A stretch of DNA of 15,985 nt, from assembly GCA_024645065.1 (NCBI GenBank), contig JAHEGP010000045.1:1-15985 (forward strand), read 5' to 3'. Below, piece after piece: positions 7,444 to 13,782 of the stretch. The notes beneath the pieces were generated by a model that was given only the letters and a program-made list of their open reading frames with translations, ran no database searches and was not told the origin of the DNA. Within the stretch, counting starts at the first letter, position 1, and every line of letters begins with the position of its first letter. A program made the translations under genes and the position numbers. Source of the stretch: Cellvibrionales bacterium (GTDB lineage: Bacteria > Pseudomonadota > Gammaproteobacteria > Pseudomonadales > JAHEGP01).

Positions 7444-10056
7444 ATGGATAACTTTGCCCCTCTCAAGCAAAAAGTACAATTGCTCGGGCGTTTTCTCGGT
7501 GATGGCATCAAGCTTGCCCACGGGGAGCCATTGTTCGAGAAGGTTGAGTTGATTCGGCAGCTGTCAAAGTCGGCCCGTTATGGCAATGATTCTGATCGCC
7601 AGCGCCTGAACCAGGTGTTACACAGCCTTACCGATGATGAGTTGGTGCCGGTAACGAGGGCCTTCAGCCACTTTTTACATCTCGCCAACACCGCAGAGCA
7701 ACTGGAGACGACCAATAGCAGCGGCAATGCACCCCGTCTCGATCTCGACATGGTGTACATGCGGCTTAAGTCCCAGCAACTGGATGACGAGGCCATCGCG
7801 GCGGCTAATTCTGCGCTCAAAATAGAACTGGTATTGACTGCCCACCCGACCGAGGTTGCCCGCCGCACGATCATTCACAAGCATATCCAGATTAGCCGTT
7901 GTCTGCGGGAGCTCGACCATTCGCATTTGTCCGCCGAAGAGAGGCGGGCGCTGAAGCAACGCCTGCGCCGGTTGATTGCGCAAATTTGGCATACCCCGGA
8001 AATACGCGATGAGCGACCGTCCCCGGTGGATGAGGCGAAGTGGGGTTTCGCTGTGATAGAAAACTCCCTCTGGCAGGCCGTGCCGGAGTTGTTGCGGGCG
8101 CTGGACGCATCCCAGCGGCGCCACCTGGGACACGAGCTGCCGATTACCGCCAGCCCGGTGCGGTTCGTCTCGTGGATGGGTGGCGATCGCGACGGCAACC
8201 CCAATGTCACTGCGAAAGTCAGTGCGGAGGTATTCCTGCTAGCGCGCTGGAAAGCTGCCGACCTGTACCTGAAGGACGTGCGCACCCTGATTCAGGAGCT
8301 GTCGATGACCTCGGCAACCGCCGACTTCATGACACTCGCCAATGATGCGAGGGAGCCCTATCGGGCGGTTTTGCACCAACTGGAGTTGCGGCTGCAACAG
8401 ACGCTGGTGACCCTGGTCGATCGGCTCAACGGCAGGCAGGATTCCCACCATGATATCGTCGAATCGATGGAGGATATCTGGGATCCCGTTTACGCTTGTT
8501 ACCAGTCGCTGCACGCCGTGGGCCTGGGGCTGATCGCCGATGGCAATTTACTGAATATGTTACGGCGGGTGCGATGTTTCGGCAGCCACCTGGTGCGGCT
8601 GGATATTCGCCAGGAGAGCTCGCGCCATACCGAGGTGGTATCCGAGCTGACCCGCTATCTGGAGCTGGGCGATTATGCCGAGTGGGATGAGCTGCAGCGC
8701 CAGGCCTTTCTGTTATCCGAGCTGGCGGGCAAGCGGCCACTGTTGCCGCGCTACTGGGAACCGTCAGCCGCGGTCCGTGAGGTGCTCGATACCTGCGAAG
8801 TCATCGCCGCACAGCCCCGGGAGGCACTGGGTGCCTATGTTATCTCGATGGCGCGCCAGCCTTCTGATGTGCTGGTGGTGAAGCTGTTGTTGCGTGAGTG
8901 TGGCTGCCGTTTCAATATGCCCGTGGCGCCGCTGTTCGAGACCCTTGATGACCTCAATAACGCCGGCTCCACCGTGCAACGCTTACTGGGAATACCCATC
9001 TACCGGGAGCTGGCCGAAGGCCGCCAGATGGTCATGATCGGCTACTCCGACTCATCCAAGGATGCCGGCGTGATGGCGGCATCCTGGGCCCAGTACAAGG
9101 CACAGGAGCAACTGATCGATATTTGCGCGGAGCGGGGTATCGACCTGACGTTATTCCACGGCCGCGGGGGAACCATAGGTCGTGGTGGTGCCCCGGCTCA
9201 TGCCGCGCTGTTATCCCAGCCTCCGGGCTCCCTGCAGAGTGGGCTGCGGGTTACCGAGCAGGGTGAAATGATCCGGGTCAAGCTTGGCTTGCCGGGTGTT
9301 GCCCTGAACACACTCAAGCTCTACACCAGCGCGGTACTTGATGCCAACCTCAACCCGCCACCGCGACCCGACCCGGCATGGCGTGAGCGGATGGAACAAC
9401 TGGCCTCGGACTCCGCCACGGAATATCGACGAATCGTGCGCGAGACCCCTGAGTTTATCGACTATTTTCGCCAGGCAACCCCCGAAAGTGAACTGGGCAA
9501 ATTGCCGCTGGGTTCGCGACCGGCCAAGCGCAACCCGAAGGGTGGCATCGAAAGCCTGCGGGCAATACCGTGGCAGTTCGCGTGGATGCAAAACCGCCTG
9601 ATGCTGCCCGCCTGGCTGGGTGCCGGGCTGGCCCTGCGCAAGGCGATCGATTCCGGCGCAAAGCAGGAACTCGAGACCATGTGCAAGGCGTGGCCGTTTT
9701 TCTCGACTCGCATCGGCATGCTCGAAATGGTGTACAGCAAAGCGGATCTCTACCTGGCTGAGCACTACGACCGGCAGCTGGTTGAGCCGCGACTGTGGCC
9801 GCTGGGCCAGCAATTGCGCAAGGCATTGCGCGAGGATATCGCCGCGGTGCTCGATATTGCCAACGAAGATCACCTGATGCAGGACCTGCCCTGGGCCAAG
9901 CAGGCGGTGGAGCTGCGCAACGTCTATACCGATCCGCTGAATATTCTGCAGACCGAGTTACTGACCCGGGACCGGGCCGGTGGCGGGCAACAGGTCAAGC
10001 AAGCCCTGATGATCGCGGTTGGTGGCATTGCTGCGGGAATGCGCAACACCGGCTGA
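7444..10056 (+). CDS. ppc: phosphoenolpyruvate carboxylase
   Basis: This soluble enzyme adds bicarbonate to phosphoenolpyruvate to make oxaloacetate, refilling the TCA cycle. At 870 residues it is full length for the bacterial enzyme. All core motifs are present: LTAHPTE (131-137, catalytic His134), WMGGDRDGNP (244-253), DIRQES, GYSDSSKDAG (533-542), FHGRGGTIGRGGAP (571-584, with the glycine-rich catalytic loop) and the conserved C-terminal RNTG. The ATG at 7444 has TGGAG about six bases upstream. A TATAAT-containing promoter lies just before it. The downstream phosphotransferase gene is 168 bases away, so ppc is probably its own unit. Cytosolic tetramer by family analogy. No frameshift or missing catalytic residue was seen. 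Confidence 0.98.
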   Translation: MDNFAPLKQKVQLLGRFLGDGIKLAHGEPLFEKVELIRQLSKSARYGNDSDRQRLNQVLHSLTDDELVPVTRAFSHFLHLANTAEQLETTNSSGNAPRLDLDMVYMRLKSQQLDDEAIAAANSALKIELVLTAHPTEVARRTIIHKHIQISRCLRELDHSHLSAEERRALKQRLRRLIAQIWHTPEIRDERPSPVDEAKWGFAVIENSLWQAVPELLRALDASQRRHLGHELPITASPVRFVSWMGGDRDGNPNVTAKVSAEVFLLARWKAADLYLKDVRTLIQELSMTSATADFMTLANDAREPYRAVLHQLELRLQQTLVTLVDRLNGRQDSHHDIVESMEDIWDPVYACYQSLHAVGLGLIADGNLLNMLRRVRCFGSHLVRLDIRQESSRHTEVVSELTRYLELGDYAEWDELQRQAFLLSELAGKRPLLPRYWEPSAAVREVLDTCEVIAAQPREALGAYVISMARQPSDVLVVKLLLRECGCRFNMPVAPLFETLDDLNNAGSTVQRLLGIPIYRELAEGRQMVMIGYSDSSKDAGVMAASWAQYKAQEQLIDICAERGIDLTLFHGRGGTIGRGGAPAHAALLSQPPGSLQSGLRVTEQGEMIRVKLGLPGVALNTLKLYTSAVLDANLNPPPRPDPAWRERMEQLASDSATEYRRIVRETPEFIDYFRQATPESELGKLPLGSRPAKRNPKGGIESLRAIPWQFAWMQNRLMLPAWLGAGLALRKAIDSGAKQELETMCKAWPFFSTRIGMLEMVYSKADLYLAEHYDRQLVEPRLWPLGQQLRKALREDIAAVLDIANEDHLMQDLPWAKQAVELRNVYTDPLNILQTELLTRDRAGGGQQVKQALMIAVGGIAAGMRNTG

Positions 10057-10155
10057 GGGAATCTGCCACCTTACCGGGTTCCCGGGCCTGCAGGACGCAA
10101 GCCCTGTGTTCGTCGGCCCTTCAAAGATCAATAATGTGACGATTAGGGCGCCAGC

Positions 10156-10186
10156 TTGATGGCAAGCCCCGGGCTGGGTGTATAGA
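10156..10186 (+). promoter_or_regulatory. weak promoter candidate for the 10225-13731 cluster
   Basis: TTGATG (10156-10161) and TATAGA (10181-10186) are separated by 19 bases, longer than the 17-base optimum. The position, about 40 bases before the start codon, is right for a promoter. It overlaps the near-palindrome at 10183-10199, which would allow repression. Confidence 0.35.
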
Positions 10187-10199
10187 ATCTGCAGTTCTA
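10183..10199. promoter_or_regulatory. near-perfect palindrome, candidate operator
   Basis: The 17-base TAGAATCTGCAGTTCTA has arms TAGAA/TTCTA around the palindrome CTGCAG, with one extra T on the left. It lies 25 bases upstream of the phosphotransferase start codon and overlaps the candidate -10 box. That is where a repressor of the hydroxyacid cluster would be expected. No regulator gene is visible in the window. Confidence 0.4.
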
Positions 10200-10224
10200 A
10201 AGCAGCCAATACAGTGGGAGCCCG

Positions 10225-11250
10225 ATGACCAAAAACGCCCTGGAACAGCTCGATGTCGATTCCCTTGGCAACTACCTCGAGAACCGGGTAGCGGGATTCA
10301 GCAAGCTTCGCAGCGCAGAGAAATTTGCCGGCGGGCAGTCCAATCCCACGTTTCTGCTAAAAGCCGACAGTGGGCAATACGTGCTGCGGCGCAAGCCGCC
10401 GGGTGACTTGCTCGCTTCGGCCCATGCGGTGGACCGCGAGTTCAGGGTATTAAAAGCCCTTGCGGATACTCCGGTGCCGGTGGCCAGCGCGCTGCACCTC
10501 TGCGCCGACGACGGCATTATCGGCAGCATGTTTTATGTCATGGACTTTGTTGAGGGGAGGGTCTTTTGGGACTCCGCCCTGCCCGAGGTGGAGCAGGCAG
10601 ACCGCGCCAGCTATTACCACGACCTCGTCAGGGTCCTCGCGGCGATGCACGATGTAGATGTCGACGCCGTGGGGCTGGGTGACTACGGCAAGCCGGGCAA
10701 CTACTATGAGCGCCAGATCGGGCGCTGGGCGAAGCAGTACCGCGCTGCCGAGACCGCGAACATTCCCGCGATGGAACAACTGCTGCAATGGCTGCCGGCC
10801 AATATTCCCGCCGACGACGGTCAGGTCAGCCTTATTCACGGCGACTACTGTCTCGCCAACGTCATGTACCATCCCGTGCAGCCCGTAATAGCGGCGGTAC
10901 TCGACTGGGAGTTGTCGACCCTGGGCCATCCCTTTGCTGACCTGGCCTACTGCTGCATGCGATTGCGTCTTCCACCCGAGAGCGATGTGCGTGGGCTTGG
11001 TGACCTGGATCGGGGGGGGCTCGGCATTCCCGACGAGGAAGAAATCATCCGGCAGTATTGCTCGCTGCGCGGTATCGATGGGATCGAGGACTGGAACTTT
11101 TACCTGGCTTTCAGCTTTTTCCGCCTGGCTTCCATCTGCCAGGGTATCGTCAAACGTGCCCTGGACGGCAACGCCTCGAGCAAGACTGCCATCGAAGTGG
11201 GCAGGATGACCGGTCCGTTGGCGAAGATGGCGGTAGACCTTATCGACTAG
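10225..11250 (+). CDS. APH-fold phosphotransferase, ACAD10/11- and LvaA-like
   Basis: A 341-residue cytosolic protein with the aminoglycoside-phosphotransferase kinase fold. Motifs in order are FAGGQSNPTFLL (34-45, nucleotide-binding turn), YVLRRKPPG (52-60), the acidic helix DREFRVLKAL (Glu72), LIHGDYCLANVMYHP (203-217, catalytic Asp207 and metal-binding Asn212) and AVLDWELSTLGHPFADLAY (224-242, metal-binding Asp227). The LRRKPPG and LDWELSTLGHP signatures belong to the branch linked to acyl-CoA dehydrogenases. That branch contains the kinase part of ACAD10/11 and LvaA, which phosphorylates a 4-hydroxyacyl-CoA in levulinate catabolism. True antibiotic kinases lack these signatures, so resistance is unlikely. 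GGGAG precedes the ATG. It is the first gene of a three-gene cluster, 39 bases before the dehydrogenase. The substrate is inferred from relatives and neighbours. No LvaB-like small partner is present nearby. Confidence 0.9.
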   Translation: MTKNALEQLDVDSLGNYLENRVAGFSKLRSAEKFAGGQSNPTFLLKADSGQYVLRRKPPGDLLASAHAVDREFRVLKALADTPVPVASALHLCADDGIIGSMFYVMDFVEGRVFWDSALPEVEQADRASYYHDLVRVLAAMHDVDVDAVGLGDYGKPGNYYERQIGRWAKQYRAAETANIPAMEQLLQWLPANIPADDGQVSLIHGDYCLANVMYHPVQPVIAAVLDWELSTLGHPFADLAYCCMRLRLPPESDVRGLGDLDRGGLGIPDEEEIIRQYCSLRGIDGIEDWNFYLAFSFFRLASICQGIVKRALDGNASSKTAIEVGRMTGPLAKMAVDLID

Positions 11251-11289
11251 GGTGCGAACGGCACGTCGACTACAGGGGTAAGGTAGCTC

Positions 11290-12234
11290 ATGGTGAAACC
11301 ATTGATTGTGCTGGCGCGGCAATTGCCCGGGCCTTTTGTCCAATTACTCAGTCAGTTCGGTGAGCTCGCGGTGGCCGCCGACGGCTTACGGTCTGAGCCT
11401 GGTTCAAGTGCTGCGCGCATTTATGTTTCGACCGCGGTCGATGCGGTTGATGCAGGCTTGATCGAGCGCCTGCCTGCCAGTGTCGGGCTGGTCGCCAATG
11501 TCGGGGTGGGTATCGACAACATCGATCTGGCGGCGGCCGAGGCCCGGGGCATTTGGGTAAGTAACACGCCCATTGTCGCGGAGGATACGGCGGACCTGAC
11601 GATGGCGCTGTTGTTGGCGGCATGTCGCCGCTTGAGTAGGTCTGAGCGCCTGTTGCGCAGTGGTGATTGGGCACTGGCCCAGGGACTTACGGGGCAGCGG
11701 GTGCACGGCAAGACCCTGGGCATTATCGGCTTTGGCGCCATTGGCCAGGCCGTCGCTCGCCGGGCTACCGGCTTCGAGATGAATATTGTCTACCATGGTC
11801 CCAATCGTAAGACCGCTGCCGAGGAGACCACTGGTGCCGATTACCGTGCCAGCCTGGGGGCCTTGTTGGCAGAGTCCGACATCGTCTCACTGAACTGTCC
11901 CTTGACGGCATCGACTCACCATCTACTGAATGCCGAAACTATGGCCCAAATGAAACCGGGTGCGGTGTTGGTCAACACCGGCCGCGGCGCACTGGTGGAT
12001 GAGGCCGCTCTTGCGGCTGCGCTGGCCAGCGGCCAATTGGGGGCCGCCGGGCTTGACGTTTTCGAGTTTGAGCCCAATGTGACCCCCGCGTTGCTCGAGT
12101 TGGACAACGTAACGCTATTGCCGCATATCGGCAGCGCCACGGCGGAATGTCGCATGGATATGGCATTGCGTGCAGCGGCGAATATCGAGGCTTTCCTCGC
12201 CGATGGCAAACCCCTCGACATCTGCAAGGCTTGA
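11290..12234 (+). CDS. D-isomer-specific 2-hydroxyacid dehydrogenase
   Basis: A 314-residue NAD(P)-dependent enzyme interconverting a 2-oxoacid and its D-2-hydroxyacid. The substrate-binding part includes LVANVGVGIDNID (68-80). The Rossmann domain has LGIIGFGAIGQAVARR (143-158), with the GxGxxG turn at 147-152. The catalytic triad is complete and correctly spaced: Arg232 in NTGRGALVDE, Glu261 in DVFEFEP and His279 in LPHIGSAT. The gaps of 29 and 18 residues are those of the glyoxylate/hydroxypyruvate reductase group, to which it is closest by eye. An AAGG purine run lies before the ATG. It follows the phosphotransferase gene by 39 bases and precedes the GntP permease by 111 bases, with a hairpin in that gap. 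Whether it prefers NADH or NADPH, and glyoxylate, hydroxypyruvate or another acid, is uncertain. Confidence 0.93.
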   Translation: MVKPLIVLARQLPGPFVQLLSQFGELAVAADGLRSEPGSSAARIYVSTAVDAVDAGLIERLPASVGLVANVGVGIDNIDLAAAEARGIWVSNTPIVAEDTADLTMALLLAACRRLSRSERLLRSGDWALAQGLTGQRVHGKTLGIIGFGAIGQAVARRATGFEMNIVYHGPNRKTAAEETTGADYRASLGALLAESDIVSLNCPLTASTHHLLNAETMAQMKPGAVLVNTGRGALVDEAALAAALASGQLGAAGLDVFEFEPNVTPALLELDNVTLLPHIGSATAECRMDMALRAAANIEAFLADGKPLDICKA

Positions 12235-12238
12235 CGCC

Positions 12239-12266
12239 GGCCGTCGAGTCACGGACTGGACCGGCC
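12239..12266 (+). promoter_or_regulatory. intercistronic hairpin between dehydrogenase and permease genes
   Basis: The left arm GGCCGTCGAGTC (12239-12250) and right arm GACTGGACCGGCC (12254-12266) pair over about eleven positions, with one bulge, one mismatch and a three-base ACG turn. It starts four bases after the dehydrogenase stop codon. No T-run follows, so full termination is unlikely. It could stabilise the upstream message or lower expression of the permease relative to the enzymes. Confidence 0.5.
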
Positions 12267-12345
12267 AGGAGCGCGCCTTGCCCTCGAACCCTGCCGGGTT
12301 ATTATTGCGGCTAATTTTATAGCAACTATTATCGAGTGATTTCCT

Positions 12346-13731
12346 ATGGAATACCTGGGTCTCGTCGGCAGCGTGGTGCTGCTCATCTGGCTGGCGCTGC
12401 GGGGCGTCGATATCGTACTGTCTGCACTGCTGTGCTCGCTGCTGGTTATTGTGACTAACGGTCTGCCACTGGCGGAGGGCATCACCGACTACTTTTCCTT
12501 CGGCCCGCTGGGGGCTTTCACCTTTGCCGGTAAGTTTTTCCTGCTGTTTGTGGCGGGCGCTGTATTTGGCCGGGTGATGGGCGATAGTCACGCGGCGGCG
12601 AGTATCGCAATGGCCCTGGTGCGGCGCCTCGGCGCCCATCGAGCGCTGTGGATCACAACCCTGGCCTGTGGCTTATTGACCTACGGTGGAGTCGTTGTCT
12701 TTGTCGTAATTTTCGCGATGTATCCGTTGGGCTTGCGATTGCTGCGAGAGGCGGATATTCCCAAACGCTTGTTCTGTGCCGCGCTGGCACTCGGTGCCGG
12801 TACTTTCACCCTGACTGCGCTGCCGGGTACGCCGTCGATCCAGAATGTGATTTCTTCGGTGGCCCTGAAAACCGACCTGTTTGCCGGTGGTTGGCTGGGT
12901 TTTATCGGCGCGGTCATAATGCTTGGCCTGGGTATGTGGTATCTGGAGCGCCAGCGCCTGCTGGCATTCGAGCGCGGTGAACACTTTGTAGCGGGGCCCC
13001 GCGACCCGGTGTACTCCGAGCAGGATACCGAGGCCTACCCCCATTGGCTGCGGGCCATGCTGCCGCTGGTGTTGGTACTTGCCACCATTATCGTGCCGCG
13101 CCTGCTGAAAATGGCGTTGCCGGCTGAAGACCTGGCAGGGGAGGGCGCACTCTACTCACTGCTGAGCTTCGCCAATAGCCAGCCAGTGGTTTGGCCGAGT
13201 ATCGCACTTGCGCTGGGTACGGTACTGGCGTTGGTGCTGTTCCCGGTGGTGCGCCGCGACGCCTTTGGCGTTGTCGGCCGCGGTGCCCAGGAGGCCATCA
13301 TGCCGCTGATCAACACCGCCGTGGTTATCGGCTTCGGCGGCGTGGTAACTCATACCCAGGGCTTTGCCAACTTTACCGGCTTGATGCTGCAAACCGACCT
13401 GCCGCCGTTGTTATCGGCATTTGCCTCGGTCAGCCTGGTGTCAGCGATCACCGGTTCGGCATCCGGCGGCCTGCAGATATTTATGCAAACCATGGCGCCC
13501 GCCTACCTGGCCATGGGAATAGAGCCCGAAGTGCTGCACCGGGTTGCCACCATGGCCAGTGGCGGCTTCGATTCACTGCCCCATTGCGGGGCGGTGGTGG
13601 CGATGTTGACCATAACCGGACTCACCCACCGCGAAGCCTACAAGGATGTCGGCGTGATCACGGTGCTTATCCCGGTATTTGCGACCCTGGTGGTGATTGC
13701 GGTTGCATCGCTGAGCGGATTATCGGCGTAG
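12346..13731 (+). CDS. GntP-family permease for a hydroxyacid or gluconate-like carboxylate
   Basis: A 461-residue inner-membrane transporter with about a dozen hydrophobic segments. GntP/Gnt-family proteins import gluconate, D-3-hydroxybutyrate and related carboxylates with protons. Supporting features are the paired repeats around ALALGAGTFTLTALPGTPSIQN (about 145-166) and TAVVIGFGGVVTHTQGF. Further on are ITGSASGGLQIFMQTMAP and the C-terminal block MASGGFDSLPHCGAVVAML (403-421), followed by THREAYKDVGVITVLIPV. That last block is the version seen in members annotated as hydroxybutyrate-type permeases; I did not see a gluconate-specific mark. The ATG at 12346 has only a weak GAGTGA ribosome-binding site, matching a lower expression level. 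It is the last gene of the cluster with the kinase-fold protein and the hydroxyacid dehydrogenase, which points to import of their substrate. It converges with the molybdoenzyme gene, 51 bases away. Confidence 0.9.
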   Translation: MEYLGLVGSVVLLIWLALRGVDIVLSALLCSLLVIVTNGLPLAEGITDYFSFGPLGAFTFAGKFFLLFVAGAVFGRVMGDSHAAASIAMALVRRLGAHRALWITTLACGLLTYGGVVVFVVIFAMYPLGLRLLREADIPKRLFCAALALGAGTFTLTALPGTPSIQNVISSVALKTDLFAGGWLGFIGAVIMLGLGMWYLERQRLLAFERGEHFVAGPRDPVYSEQDTEAYPHWLRAMLPLVLVLATIIVPRLLKMALPAEDLAGEGALYSLLSFANSQPVVWPSIALALGTVLALVLFPVVRRDAFGVVGRGAQEAIMPLINTAVVIGFGGVVTHTQGFANFTGLMLQTDLPPLLSAFASVSLVSAITGSASGGLQIFMQTMAPAYLAMGIEPEVLHRVATMASGGFDSLPHCGAVVAMLTITGLTHREAYKDVGVITVLIPVFATLVVIAVASLSGLSA

Positions 13732-13782
13732 GGAGCGGGCGTCTCTTGCAAATGCGCTGCTGCCGGGCAACCATGGCTGGAG

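Noticed and set aside
10074..10085. CCGGGTTCCCGG dyad after ppc as a terminator
   Set aside because: The loop would be only two bases and no T-run follows.
10225..11250. Antibiotic-resistance aminoglycoside phosphotransferase
   Set aside because: The protein shares the fold but carries the LRRKPPG and LDWELSTLGHP signatures of the acyl-CoA-linked branch and sits with organic-acid genes, so a resistance role is not supported.
10450..11343. 297-codon minus-strand ORF opposite the phosphotransferase gene
   Set aside because: It is an antisense shadow; the plus strand carries the intact kinase motifs HGD and LDWE.
12305..12332. TTGCGG-16-TATTAT as a promoter for the GntP permease
   Set aside because: Transcription would start about seven bases before the ATG and remove the ribosome-binding site. 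The -35 match is poor and the gene fits as part of the upstream operon.
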